A stretch of 64,000 bases of DNA from assembly GCA_017643585.1 (NCBI GenBank), contig JAEPND010000002.1, positions 124,001 to 188,000 of the forward strand, written 5' to 3'. A model generated the notes under the pieces. The model searched no databases and was not told where the DNA came from. It was given only the letters and a program-made list of their open reading frames with translations. Made by a program: the position numbers and the translations under genes. Position 1 is the stretch's first letter; every line of letters starts with the position of its first letter. This document shows positions 35,817-44,772 of this stretch, one piece after another. This stretch comes from Maricaulis sp. (lineage in GTDB: Bacteria; Pseudomonadota; Alphaproteobacteria; Caulobacterales; Maricaulaceae).

Positions 35817-36965
35817 ATGAATTGTGCTGCTATTCTGGTTGCTGCCGGGCGCGGCGAACGCGCAGGCGGAGGCGTGCCGAAACAATATCGCGAACTGGCC
35901 GGAAAAATGGTGCTGGAACGTACGCTTGAGCGATTTCTGGCGCACCCAGATATCGATGCAGTTATTGTTGTCATCAATCCGGATGATGCGCGTTTCTACC
36001 AGGCGATTTCAGGCGAAGTTGAGTGGGTGACGGGTGGTAAAACCCGTTCCGCGTCAGTACGAGCCGGGCTGGCAGCGCTGGAATCGCGCCGCCCGGGACA
36101 GGTGCTGATTCATGACGCCGCCCGCCCCTTCGTTTCCGACACTATGATCACCGACGTCATCGACGCGTTGTCGGAGGTGCCGGCAGCTCTGCCTGTACTT
36201 GCTGTGACCGATGCGCTGCTCGCGCATGAGGATGGACGGATGAGCGAGAGTGTGGATCGGGACCGACTGCGCGCGGCACAGACCCCGCAGGGTTTCCGGT
36301 TTGACGCTCTCCTGAATGCCTATGAAAAGCTGGGTGACGCCAGCGCGCATGACGACGCGTCGGTCGCGCTGGCGGCGGGCCTGGATATACGCTTGACCCG
36401 GGGTGACGCCGCAAACTTTAAGCTGACCACCGCCGAGGATTTTGAACGCGCCGAAGCGCTGCTGGGAAAGACGGATATGATCTATGTCACGGGGCAAGGG
36501 TTTGATGTGCATCGTCTGGAGCCGTCTGATCACATGTATCTGTGTGGCGTGAGGCTGGAGCAGGATTATGGCCTCGTCGGTCATTCGGACGCCGATGTCG
36601 GTTTGCATGCCTTGACGGACGCGATCCTGGGCGCCGCCGGAGAAGGCGATATCGGTCAACATTTTCCGCCCACCGACGACCAATGGAAGGGTGCATCGAG
36701 TGACCGGTTCCTGATGCATGCCTGCCAGCTGTTGAAAAATGCAGGTGGCGCATTGGTCAATGCCGATATCACGCTGATCTGCGAACGGCCCAAGGTCGGC
36801 CCCTACCGGAATGAGATGCGGGTCCGTGTGGCAGAATTGCTCGGCCTTCCCCTCGCTCGGGTGAATATCAAGGCGACCACCACCGAAAAACTCGGTTTCA
36901 CCGGGCGCCGCGAAGGTGTTGCCGCGCAAGCCATTGTTACCGCGAGGATGTCCGAAGATGTTTGA
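35817..36965 (+). CDS. ispDF: Bifunctional MEP cytidylyltransferase / MECDP synthase (IspD-IspF fusion)
   Basis: The ATG at 35817 starts directly at the IspD fold and gives 382 residues; the frame is open to 35784. The IspD half (about 1-215) shows AAILVAAGRGERAGGGVPKQY, LIHDAARPFV and the late TRGDAANFKLTT block. The IspF half (about 222-380) shows GQGFDVHRL (metal ligands), GHSDADVGLHALTDAILGAAGEGDIGQHFP and KATTTEKLGFTGR. It carries out two non-consecutive steps of the methylerythritol phosphate route to isoprenoids. The fusion is common in alphaproteobacteria. It overlaps pncC by 8 bases. Confidence 0.95.
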   Translation: MNCAAILVAAGRGERAGGGVPKQYRELAGKMVLERTLERFLAHPDIDAVIVVINPDDARFYQAISGEVEWVTGGKTRSASVRAGLAALESRRPGQVLIHDAARPFVSDTMITDVIDALSEVPAALPVLAVTDALLAHEDGRMSESVDRDRLRAAQTPQGFRFDALLNAYEKLGDASAHDDASVALAAGLDIRLTRGDAANFKLTTAEDFERAEALLGKTDMIYVTGQGFDVHRLEPSDHMYLCGVRLEQDYGLVGHSDADVGLHALTDAILGAAGEGDIGQHFPPTDDQWKGASSDRFLMHACQLLKNAGGALVNADITLICERPKVGPYRNEMRVRVAELLGLPLARVNIKATTTEKLGFTGRREGVAAQAIVTARMSEDV

Positions 36966-37455
36966 TCGTGAACTGACTCAACAGGCCGAAGCGTTGTTGC
37001 AACGCGCACGGACGGCAGGTGTGATGATCGTGACGGCAGAAAGCTGCACGGGCGGGCTGGTCAGTGCGCTGCTCACCGAGATTCCGGGCTCTTCTGATGT
37101 CGTGGACCGGGCTTTCGTGACTTATTCCAACGAAGCCAAGACGGAGATGCTGGGCATCCCTGCGCGCGTCATTGCGGCCAATGGTGCGGTCTCACGCGAG
37201 GTCGCGCTGCGTATGGCAGAAAATGCCCTACTCAAGTCCAATGCTGATATCGCTGTTTCCATCACCGGTATCGCGGGACCGGGTGGCAGTGAACACAAAC
37301 CGGCTGGCCTGGTCCATTTTGGCCTCGCCGTACGCGATCGCCCGGGCATGTGCGAGGTTCACAGATTTGGTGATCGCGGCCGAGATGTCGTGCGCCGGCA
37401 AAGCGTTCTGAGCGCTCTGCGCCTACTTCACCAAGGCGTCGATCTCATCGTCTAG
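36958..37455 (+). CDS. pncC: Nicotinamide-nucleotide amidohydrolase (CinA C-terminal domain)
   Basis: A 165-residue stand-alone CinA-C/PncC protein that deamidates nicotinamide mononucleotide to nicotinate mononucleotide. Signature TAESCTGGLVSALLT with catalytic Ser29, YSNEAKTEMLGI, and VSITGIAGPGG. The start is the ATG inside the ispDF 3' end (8-base overlap). Its last 33 bases overlap the convergent ratA gene. Confidence 0.92.
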   Translation: MFDRELTQQAEALLQRARTAGVMIVTAESCTGGLVSALLTEIPGSSDVVDRAFVTYSNEAKTEMLGIPARVIAANGAVSREVALRMAENALLKSNADIAVSITGIAGPGGSEHKPAGLVHFGLAVRDRPGMCEVHRFGDRGRDVVRRQSVLSALRLLHQGVDLIV

Positions 37456-37914
37456 GTTGACCGAAGGGTTCCCGCTGATCGCGTAGCGGCGTGCTGCTTC
37501 CGCACTGAAACGGTTGATCAAAACCTGGCCAGCGCGCGCCTTGTTGGCCTCCAGGAGCATTTGCAACATGCCGATCTTGAATTCGGCCTCAATGAAGAAA
37601 TCAACCAGGCAGGAACCATCGCTCAGCGGCAGGAATTGCCAGGAATTGTTCAGCGTCCGGAATGGGCCGGAAATAAAGCTGACATCGATCCGGCGCGTCT
37701 CCGGACAGGACTGAACGCGCGTGGTGAACTTCTCGGCGACAAACTTATAGCGCACCCGTGCTTCCGCAGTGAGATCGTTTTCGCTTTCTCTGAGCACCCG
37801 CAAGGCCGTGATCTGGTTGATGAATTGCGGATAGGCACGCACGTCCAGCACCAGGTCGAACAGCTCGTCCGCCGTGTGGTGAAGACGCAGATGCTCCCGA
37901 ACGACCGTGGCCAC
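37423..37914 (-). CDS. START-domain ubiquinone-binding protein (Coq10/RatA family)
   Basis: A 163-residue single-domain START/SRPBCC protein with a GTG start. VVREHLRLHHTADELFDLVLDVRAYPQFINQITALRVL is the family N-terminus, and FISGPFRTLNNSWQFLPL the conserved central strands. The family contains the mitochondrial Coq10 quinone chaperone and E. coli RatA; in alphaproteobacteria the Coq10 role is favoured. One base overlaps the lipA stop, so both are co-translated. It also overlaps pncC tail to tail. Confidence 0.9.
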   Translation of the reverse strand: MATVVREHLRLHHTADELFDLVLDVRAYPQFINQITALRVLRESENDLTAEARVRYKFVAEKFTTRVQSCPETRRIDVSFISGPFRTLNNSWQFLPLSDGSCLVDFFIEAEFKIGMLQMLLEANKARAGQVLINRFSAEAARRYAISGNPSVNLDDEIDALVK

Positions 37915-38888
37915 TAGCGGTTCACGGCCTGTTCGCGGGCCGCCTGGAGCTTGGCAAAGTCATCACCGGCGTGATGGCTGGAGCGTGTGAGCGGTGTAGC
38001 GGAGACCATCAGGAAACCCTTGGCGCGGGCAATGGTCTCGTATGCCTTGAACTCGTCCGGCGTAACAAATCGTTCGACAGCCGCATGCTTTCGGGTCGGC
38101 TGCAGATACTGTCCGATGGTCAGGAAATCGATGCCGGCGGAGCGCATGTCATCCATCACCTGCATGACTTCTTCCTTGGTCTCACCCAGACCGACCATGA
38201 TGCCGGACTTGGTGAACTGGTTCGGGTCGCGTTCCTTCACACGTTCCAGAAGACGCAGCGAATGGTAATAGCGCGCACCGGGGCGGATGGAGAGATACAG
38301 GCGCGGCACAGTTTCCAGATTGTGGTTGAACACATCCGGCTTGGCGTCGATGACCATCTCTGCCGCGCCGTCCTTGCGGAGGAAGTCCGGTGTCAGGATC
38401 TCGATCGTGGTTTGCGGCGCTGCGGCCCGGATGGAATTGATCACATCAACAAAATGCTGGGCGCCGCCATCATCAAGGTCATCACGATCGACCGAGGTGA
38501 TGACGACATGGTTGAGACCCATCTCGGCCACGGCATCAGCGACCCGGCGCGCCTCGTCATGATCGACCGGTGCGGGCAGACCAGTTTTCACATTGCAGAA
38601 GGAACAGGCGCGCGTGCACGTGTCGCCGAGGATCATGAAGGTGGCGTGTTTCTGTTCCCAGCACTCGCCGATATTCGGACAGCCCGCTTCCTCGCAGACC
38701 GTGACCAGACCGCCCTCTTTGACAATCTTCTGGGTCTCGGAAAACGTCTTGCCCAAGGGAGCCTTGACCCGGATCCAGTCAGGCTTGCGCAGGACCGGTG
38801 TATCAGGACGCTTTTGTTTCTCGGGGTGACGAGCGGCACGCGCAGACGCCGCTGCTTCACGCGAAGACGTATCAATCAGATTGGCCAT
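37914..38888 (-). CDS. lipA: Lipoyl synthase
   Basis: The ATG at 38888 gives 324 residues; a TTG three codons upstream is possible. Radical-SAM sulfur insertion enzyme with two iron-sulfur clusters: auxiliary-cluster cysteines [12 protein letters not shown] and the radical-SAM motif CTRACSFC ([15 protein letters not shown]). The C-terminal [10 protein letters not shown] carries the conserved RSSY/H-type Ser ligand. It finishes the lipoyl groups of dehydrogenase complexes such as the pyruvate dehydrogenase encoded at 52-63 kb. Confidence 0.96.
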   Translation of the reverse strand: MANLIDTSSREAAASARAARHPEKQKRPDTPVLRKPDWIRVKAPLGKTFSETQKIVKEGGLVTVCEEAGCPNIGECWEQKHATFMILGDTCTRACSFCNVKTGLPAPVDHDEARRVADAVAEMGLNHVVITSVDRDDLDDGGAQHFVDVINSIRAAAPQTTIEILTPDFLRKDGAAEMVIDAKPDVFNHNLETVPRLYLSIRPGARYYHSLRLLERVKERDPNQFTKSGIMVGLGETKEEVMQVMDDMRSAGIDFLTIGQYLQPTRKHAAVERFVTPDEFKAYETIARAKGFLMVSATPLTRSSHHAGDDFAKLQAAREQAVNR

Positions 38889-38988
38889 AACCCGCAAATA
38901 AGCCCACAGCCGCTGGACATCAAGCGTTGTTCGCCGTGCGTCTTCGCATATCCGGCTTTCAATCAGTTAGATAAATTTCGAATTGTTC

Positions 38989-39015
38989 TTGACTTCAATT
39001 CGTCAATTAGCTAAT
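38989..39015 (+). promoter_or_regulatory. Promoter with palindromic operator for the ArsR-SdpI pair
   Basis: TTGACT at 38989-38994 can serve as -35, and a TAAT-containing -10 lies about 17 bases on. The perfect palindrome ATTAGCTAAT (39006-39015) covers the -10 and ends 9 bases before the ATG at 39025. An ArsR-type dimer bound here would block its own promoter. Confidence 0.45.
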
Positions 39016-39024
39016 CGTCTAATC

Positions 39025-39318
39025 ATGAGCACTGTATTCAAAGCCCTGTCCGACCCCACACGTCGGCGTGTCCTGGAGCTCCTGCGGGAGCGCCCGATGA
39101 CGGCGGGAGAGCTGGCGGCCGAGTTTGATGTATCCAAACCGACCATGTCGGCCCATTTCACGGTCCTCAAGGATGCTAATCTTGTGGACGCCACGAAAGA
39201 CGGAAAAAGCGTGATCTACCGTATCAAGCTGTCCGTTCTCGAAGATGCCCTGCTTGGATTTGCCGCCGCCTTCGGGCTGTGCAGCACCTCCGACACCGAA
39301 AAAGAGGAGACCGGATAA
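39025..39318 (+). CDS. ArsR/SdpR-type winged-helix repressor
   Basis: A 97-residue protein starting at the ATG 39025; the open frame is slightly longer. It is a compact winged helix: FKALSDPTRRRVLELLRERPMTAGELAAEFDVSKPTMSAHFTVLKDANLV matches the SdpR-like branch of ArsR autorepressors, which lacks metal-binding Cys. The TAATG junction joins its stop to the next start by one base. In Bacillus SdpR is sequestered at the membrane by SdpI; the partner gene here looks SdpI-like, so the same logic may apply. Confidence 0.85.
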   Translation: MSTVFKALSDPTRRRVLELLRERPMTAGELAAEFDVSKPTMSAHFTVLKDANLVDATKDGKSVIYRIKLSVLEDALLGFAAAFGLCSTSDTEKEETG

Positions 39319-39911
39319 TGAGCCGTACATCCAATTCGATTTTTGGCCCCATGATGATGGTCGGCCTGACCTTCGCGCTCGGAGCCCTGGCGGCTTACCG
39401 CGAGCCCGAGGGCATGATTGCCTTCCTGATCGCCGCTTTCTTCCTGCCCGTCGCCTGGACAATCATCGAAATTGCCAAGCGCAAGGAAGAGAGAAACGAA
39501 CGTTTCTATGAAAACCAGGCGAGCATTCGCTGGTCGATCTCTGCCGCCGGCTTTCTGATGGCCGTGCCCCTCGCCTTCACGCTGGTCATCTCCTTCGGCA
39601 TCACCGAAGCGTTGGGCGATGACCTGGAAAAGCGGATCATGGGCGTGTTGTTCGGGATCATCTTCCTGCTTTATGGCAATGCCGCGCCGAAGCGACCGAT
39701 CGCCCTGCAGGATGCGGGATGCTCACCTCAGCGCATGCAGGCGCAGGCCCGGTTTGCTGGACGGATGTTCGTACTGACCGGGCTGGCCTACACCCTGATC
39801 TGGGCGCTGGCTCCGATTTCTTGGGCGCTGCCGGTCGCCATGGGCGTCCTGCTCGCCGGTACTGTCATCGTCATGGCCTCTGCCGTCCGCCTTCACCGCT
39901 CCCGCAAGTAA
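39318..39911 (+). CDS. SdpI-like integral membrane protein
   Basis: A 197-residue protein starting at the ATG that shares one base with the repressor stop. About six hydrophobic helices; a central GNAAPKRP motif after a helix recalls the GN-PK segment of SdpI immunity/signal proteins, and the later GRMFVLTGLAYTLIWAL helix fits too. The similarity is partial, so the function (toxin immunity, sensing, or sequestering the repressor) is inference from the gene pair. Confidence 0.6.
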   Translation: MSRTSNSIFGPMMMVGLTFALGALAAYREPEGMIAFLIAAFFLPVAWTIIEIAKRKEERNERFYENQASIRWSISAAGFLMAVPLAFTLVISFGITEALGDDLEKRIMGVLFGIIFLLYGNAAPKRPIALQDAGCSPQRMQAQARFAGRMFVLTGLAYTLIWALAPISWALPVAMGVLLAGTVIVMASAVRLHRSRK

Positions 39912-40001
39912 ACTAACCCTTACCAAACCTGTTTCGTTCCGCCCTGACCCGCGTGCCGCCTGGCACGCGACCGGCGGAGCTATGACTGAAAGGACCCTTC
40001 C

Positions 40002-41729
40002 ATGCCCTTCCATCCCCTCTTGAGCCGGGTCATCCTGCCTGTGCTGCTCTCCTTCCTGTTAAGCCTGCCGGCTCTGGCCCAGGCGGCGTCGCAAGACTGG
40101 ATCGGGACGCTGGAGACGCCTGCCGGCTCCATGCGCCTCCTGGTCAAGGTCAGTGACAATGAGGACGGCAGCCAGACCGCCTTCCTGGAAAGCCTCGACC
40201 AGGCTCCGGGGCAGAATATTCCCGTTACCGAAATTGTCCTCGATGCGGACCAGATGCGTTTTCACATCAGCAATCTGGGCGCCCGTTATGCGGGGCGCTG
40301 GAATGCCGACGCGCAACGATACGAGGGAGAGTTCCAGCAAGGCATGAGCCTGCCGCTCAATTTTTCACGCGTCGAGGAAACCGCAGCGGTCAACATCATC
40401 GATGGACTGGATGGTCGTTGGGAAGCCGTCTTGGACCGCGAAGGCACTCTGCTCAACCTGGTCCTCAACATTGAAACTGGCCCGCACGGGACATCAGCGA
40501 CCCTCGATAGTGTCGACCAGGGCGTCTATGATATTCCGGTCACCGGTCTGTCGCGTGATGCTGATCAGGTGACGCTGCGGGTTCCCATGGCCAATGTCAC
40601 CTTCGCAGCCGCCTTCGACGCGGGAACAGACGCGATGATCGGCGACTGGACACGCCCGGGCTTTCCCGATGTCCAGGTGACCTTTTCCAGGACCTCTCTT
40701 GAGATCGTCGCGCCGCCCCGGCCGCAAACGCCGCAAGCGCCCTTCCCCTATGCCATCACGGAAGTTCGGATCGACAATCCGGAGGCAGAGGGTGTCACGC
40801 TCGCGGGCACGTTTACCCAGCCACGCGGCGCTGATCGTGTCCCGGCCGTCATCCTGGTTTCCGGGTCCGGCCCGCAGGATCGTGATGAGAGCATCTGGGA
40901 ACACCGACCCTTCGCGGTGCTGGCCGACCACCTGTCGCGTCAGGGTGTCGCTGTGCTGCGATATGATGATCGTGGCTTTGCCGACTCCACCGGTGATTTC
41001 GCTACCAGCACATCGCGGGACTTTGCCAGCGATGCGATGGCTGTGCTGCGCTGGTTACGTGCCCAACCCGGCATCGACCCCAACCAGGTTGGCGTTATCG
41101 GACACAGCGAAGGCGGACTGATCGCGCCCATCATGGCAGCTGAGCTCGACGCACCGGACTTCCTCGTCCTGTTGGCCGGCCCAGGCACCACCGGACGGCA
41201 AATCGTGCTGGAACAGTCCGCGCTGATCGCCGGTGCCGCGGGTGGCAGCGCCGAGGACGTCGAAGAGATGGTCGAGGCGCTCGAGATCATGACGGCAGAA
41301 GCCGCGAAGGCGCAGGACGGCGCTGATGTGCGCGCACGGATTACGCCCATGCTGACTGATGAGTTCATGGCCCGCCTGGGTGTCCCGGCGGACCAGAAAG
41401 AGCTCTTCCTCGTTCAGATCACCCGCGACTGGTATGTGGATTTTCTCAATCATGATCCGATCCCATATCTGCAGGCGGTCGACCAACCGGTTCTTGCGAT
41501 CATCGGATCTCTGGATCTGCAAGTACCTGCCCCGTCCAACCTTGCCGGGCTTCGCCGCGGCCTGGCCCATAACGCGGATGCGACCATCCTGGAGCTGAAG
41601 GGGTTGAACCACATGTTCCAACCGGCACAGACCGGCACGATTGCGGAATATGCACAGATCGAAACCACTTTTGATCCAGAGGCGCTTGTACTGATTTCAG
41701 ATTGGATCACCGAGCGGACCACACGCTGA
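40002..41729 (+). CDS. Secreted alpha/beta hydrolase with N-terminal beta-rich domain
   Basis: A 575-residue exported protein: signal peptide MPFHPLLSRVILPVLLSFLLSLPALAQA, a duplicated beta-rich domain (about 30-235, with two similar DWIGTLETPAG- and DGRWEAVL-type blocks), and a hydrolase domain from about 260. Hydrolase motifs are VSGSGPQDRDE (oxyanion region), the nucleophile elbow GHSEGG near 367, IGSLDLQVPA and NHMFQPA for the acid and His. This is the common secreted esterase/peptidase-like S9/lysophospholipase family; substrate unknown. It ends at a strong terminator. Confidence 0.85.
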   Translation: MPFHPLLSRVILPVLLSFLLSLPALAQAASQDWIGTLETPAGSMRLLVKVSDNEDGSQTAFLESLDQAPGQNIPVTEIVLDADQMRFHISNLGARYAGRWNADAQRYEGEFQQGMSLPLNFSRVEETAAVNIIDGLDGRWEAVLDREGTLLNLVLNIETGPHGTSATLDSVDQGVYDIPVTGLSRDADQVTLRVPMANVTFAAAFDAGTDAMIGDWTRPGFPDVQVTFSRTSLEIVAPPRPQTPQAPFPYAITEVRIDNPEAEGVTLAGTFTQPRGADRVPAVILVSGSGPQDRDESIWEHRPFAVLADHLSRQGVAVLRYDDRGFADSTGDFATSTSRDFASDAMAVLRWLRAQPGIDPNQVGVIGHSEGGLIAPIMAAELDAPDFLVLLAGPGTTGRQIVLEQSALIAGAAGGSAEDVEEMVEALEIMTAEAAKAQDGADVRARITPMLTDEFMARLGVPADQKELFLVQITRDWYVDFLNHDPIPYLQAVDQPVLAIIGSLDLQVPAPSNLAGLRRGLAHNADATILELKGLNHMFQPAQTGTIAEYAQIETTFDPEALVLISDWITERTTR

Positions 41730-41751
41730 TCCAATATCCCCCGGAAAGCAG

Positions 41752-41779
41752 AAGCCCGGCTCGATGGAGCCGGGCTTTT
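41752..41779. terminator. Bidirectional intrinsic terminator
   Basis: Arms AAGCCCGGCTC and GAGCCGGGCTT with a GATG loop and a T-run, between the plus-strand hydrolase stop and the minus-strand M1 peptidase stop. It can end both transcripts. Confidence 0.9.
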
Positions 41780-41781
41780 GT

Positions 41782-44223
41782 CTATTCGTCGCGTGCCTCG
41801 ATACTGTCGCGTGTCACGCGACGATCGAGATCGCTCATCATGTTGGAGCTGGATCCCTGACCGGACCGGTAAAGTTCCAGGCGGGTCGGCTCGATGCGCG
41901 GCGGATAGTGATTGTCCGTACGATCCGCGTCAGCGGTTTCATAGAGCGGGTCCAGCTCGACGGAGACCACCTGGCGGTCGGTGATATAGGACCAGGTGAT
42001 ATTGGCCGGATTGTAACGCCAGACCTCTGCCGGGATACGGACCAGTTCCGTTTCGCCATTGGCGAAGGTGAACTCCAGGATGACCGGCATGACCAGCCCG
42101 CCCTGGTTGGACAGTTCGATATAATAGATGCGGTCACCGCTATCGAGGATCTCGCGCTCATAGTCTTCCAGCCCGTCGCGGAACCGCTCATAGGTCTCGC
42201 GCTCGCGATTGGTCACGGTGTGACGGTCACGCGTGGAGTAGAAGTCCACCACTTCCGGATTGTCGTCGGAATAGAAGCGGATGCCCTCGGCGATATTGTG
42301 CGCCTGGGTGCGGCTTTCACCGCGTTCTTCATCCAGGGCACGCTCGCGTGCATTCTCGATTTCCGGATCCTGGGTGTTGAACGTACCCTCGGTGACATTG
42401 TCGATGGAGATGTCGACATGGTCAGTCGAGTAGAACCAGCCACGCCAGAACCAGTCCAGATCCATGCCGGAGACTTCTTCCATGGTGCGGAAGAAATCAT
42501 ACGGCGTCGGACGCTTGAACCGCCAGCGACGTGAATAGGTGCGGAAGGCCTCGTCAAACAGTTCATGACCCATGATCGTCTCGCGCAGGATGAACAGGGC
42601 AACGGAGGGTTTGGAATAGGCATTGGCACCAATGCTGCGAACACTGTCCGACTGGGTCATGATCGGCTGTTGATTGCGCGATGTCATGTAACCGGTGATC
42701 CACTGGACGTCCGAGCGGTTGCGACCGCCAAAATCCTCTTCCCAGCGCAGCTTGGCGATGTCTTCGAGGAAGGAATTCAGTCCCTCATCCATCCAGGTCC
42801 ACTGGCGCTCATCGGAATTGACCACCATCGGGAAATAGATGTGGCCGATTTCGTGAATGATCACCCCGATCAGACCGTCACGCGCGCCGCGGCTATAGGT
42901 GATATTGCCGTCATCATCGATTCTGGGACGTCCGAATGTTCCACCATTGAAGGTGATCATCGGATATTCCATACCGCCTTGAGGTCCGGCGACCGACTGG
43001 GCCGTTGGATAGGGGTACGGGAAGGCAAACTCGTTATAGACATCGATTGTGTGTTCGACCGCGCGGGTAGAAAAGTTGGACCACAGCGGTTCGCTTTCGA
43101 AGGGATAAAATGACATGGCCAGCACCAGATCCGGCGCCATGCCCTCCCCGTCCTGTTCGACGCCTACAGCGTCCCAGATGAATTTGCGGGAGCCTGCCCA
43201 GGCGAAGTCGCGCACATTCTCGGCCGTGAAGCGCCAGGTCCGCTCCGATCGCGTGCCGCGACGTTCATTGGCCTGTGCTTCCTCGGGCGTCACGATAAAG
43301 ACCGGCTCATCCGCTGTGCGCGCCTCGTCGAGACGGGCAAGCTGGGCGTCGGTGAGGACCTCGTCCGCATTGGCGATTTCACCGGTCGCAGCAACGATAA
43401 AGTCCTGCGGAACCGTCAGCGAGACCTCGTAATCGCCGAATTCGAGCGTGAACTCGCCGCGGGAGAGGAAGGCCTTGTTGTGCCAACCTTCAAAGTCGGT
43501 GAAGGCGGCTGCGCGCGGATACCATTGCGCGACCTGGAAAATGCAATCGCCGCCTGAGTGTTCGTAGTCATCGAAACACTCAACACCGCCGCGGCCGCCG
43601 GCCCACAGGGTTTCAAGCAGGCGATGGTTCCAGTCGATGGTGAAAGTGACGTTGTCGCCTGTCTCGAGGGGCGTTTCCAGATCAACCCGCATCAATGTGT
43701 CGATGATGGTGAAATCGAGTGCTTCACCGTCTGCGCCCGTCACGGCGGTGATATTCTGTCCATAGCCGTTTTCACGCACCAGTCGGCGGCGATTGAAGGC
43801 GCGGGCAGCGATGCCATCCGTGGAAATGCGGCCCAGTCGGGACGTTGCCCTTTCTCCACCGCCAATGGTTTCGGTCATGACGGCAATGCTGTCCGGCCGG
43901 AAACGGTTCTGGTCGAGATGGAACCAGAGGAAGTCCAGCGTGTCAGGCGCATTGTTGGTGTAGGCGACCGTCGCAGAGCCGGTGATCACGTGTGAGTTCT
44001 CGTCCAGGCGCGCATCGATCACGTAATCGACCTGTTGCTGCCAGTAGCCTGGTCCCGGCGCCCCTGTGGCACGACGTGCATCATTGGGCGTCGGCCAGTC
44101 TTCATCCTCCATCTGGCGGAAAGCATCACGCCAGTCGCTGGACGTTTGCCGGATGGGCTGAGCCTGGCTCACCGAGGCAAAGCCCAAACTTGTAACCACA
44201 AGTGCAATAGCTAGATTGCGCAT
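41782..44223 (-). CDS. M1 family metallopeptidase (copy A)
   Basis: An 813-residue exported aminopeptidase-like enzyme: signal peptide to about residue 21 (QAQ), N-terminal beta domain, then the catalytic domain with GGMEYPMITFNGG (substrate-binding GxMEN-like loop) and HEIGH near 454 followed by the distal Glu in WMDEGLNSFLED. The following ARM-like C-terminal domain (about 560-813) is almost identical to that of copy B, while the first 550 residues differ at many positions. Probably periplasmic or cell-surface protein degradation. Confidence 0.93.
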   Translation of the reverse strand: MRNLAIALVVTSLGFASVSQAQPIRQTSSDWRDAFRQMEDEDWPTPNDARRATGAPGPGYWQQQVDYVIDARLDENSHVITGSATVAYTNNAPDTLDFLWFHLDQNRFRPDSIAVMTETIGGGERATSRLGRISTDGIAARAFNRRRLVRENGYGQNITAVTGADGEALDFTIIDTLMRVDLETPLETGDNVTFTIDWNHRLLETLWAGGRGGVECFDDYEHSGGDCIFQVAQWYPRAAAFTDFEGWHNKAFLSRGEFTLEFGDYEVSLTVPQDFIVAATGEIANADEVLTDAQLARLDEARTADEPVFIVTPEEAQANERRGTRSERTWRFTAENVRDFAWAGSRKFIWDAVGVEQDGEGMAPDLVLAMSFYPFESEPLWSNFSTRAVEHTIDVYNEFAFPYPYPTAQSVAGPQGGMEYPMITFNGGTFGRPRIDDDGNITYSRGARDGLIGVIIHEIGHIYFPMVVNSDERQWTWMDEGLNSFLEDIAKLRWEEDFGGRNRSDVQWITGYMTSRNQQPIMTQSDSVRSIGANAYSKPSVALFILRETIMGHELFDEAFRTYSRRWRFKRPTPYDFFRTMEEVSGMDLDWFWRGWFYSTDHVDISIDNVTEGTFNTQDPEIENARERALDEERGESRTQAHNIAEGIRFYSDDNPEVVDFYSTRDRHTVTNRERETYERFRDGLEDYEREILDSGDRIYYIELSNQGGLVMPVILEFTFANGETELVRIPAEVWRYNPANITWSYITDRQVVSVELDPLYETADADRTDNHYPPRIEPTRLELYRSGQGSSSNMMSDLDRRVTRDSIEARDE
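41800..42592 (-). repeat. Long near-identical direct repeat, copy 1 (3' part of M1 peptidase A)
   Basis: About 790 bases match 44791-45583 at a constant offset of 2991 with only scattered differences. A stretch of about 450 bases (roughly 41860-42315) shows none that I could find by eye. Similarity falls off sharply beyond 42592. Confidence 0.9.
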
Positions 44224-44261
44224 ATCCCCAATACCCCTTGAGCTACTCCGCGGACGGAAGT

Positions 44262-44771
44262 TTATTGCGTGAAGCTGACCCGGACAGGGTCGCGGCGACC
44301 CGGGCCCTGCATGGCTGTGCGGACATCGGATTCCACCCGGAAATTGGTCATCATGATCTGGTCCTCGAAGGCACCAGAAAGAATGTCGTTGTCGACGACG
44401 AAACTGCTCGTGTCATCCGGTACGGGCGCGGTGAAATAGATCCACGCGAACTCGCCATCAAGTTCAGCACCGACATAGGTCAGATCAAGCAGGCGGCCAT
44501 CACCTTCTGCCACCCGGAATTCGGATCGCATCAGGTTTTCAATCTGATCAAGACCGCTTTCAGACGCCATGAATTCGGCCTCGTCCATGGTCAGGTTACC
44601 CAGCGCCTCGATCAGATCGTGGGCATAGACGCGATGTATGATTTCCAGCTCACCGGTGCGGTCATTGACGGCAACCTCGGTGGCGCCGGCTTTCATCCGA
44701 TGAGCAAAAACAGGAGCCGTCACGAGGACGGCTCCTGCCAGGACTGCGAGTATCAGTCTAATAGCGATCAT
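44262..44771 (-). CDS. DUF6702 family exported protein
   Basis: A 169-residue protein with a signal peptide (MIAIRLILAVLAGAVLVTAPVFA) and mature start HRMKAGATEV. The beta-rich body, with HRVYAHDLIEAL and a C-terminal FVVDNDILSGAFEDQIMMTNF, matches DUF6702, which is often found next to M1 peptidases. Role unknown; a helper or inhibitor of the adjacent peptidases is possible. It lies between the two M1 copies in the same orientation, one base from copy B and about 40 from copy A. Confidence 0.75.
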   Translation of the reverse strand: MIAIRLILAVLAGAVLVTAPVFAHRMKAGATEVAVNDRTGELEIIHRVYAHDLIEALGNLTMDEAEFMASESGLDQIENLMRSEFRVAEGDGRLLDLTYVGAELDGEFAWIYFTAPVPDDTSSFVVDNDILSGAFEDQIMMTNFRVESDVRTAMQGPGRRDPVRVSFTQ

Positions 44772-44772
44772 C

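Noticed and set aside
44262-44771. Mobile element responsible for the M1 repeat
   Set aside because: No transposase, terminal inverted repeats or target-site duplication flank the repeats; they lie wholly within coding sequence.
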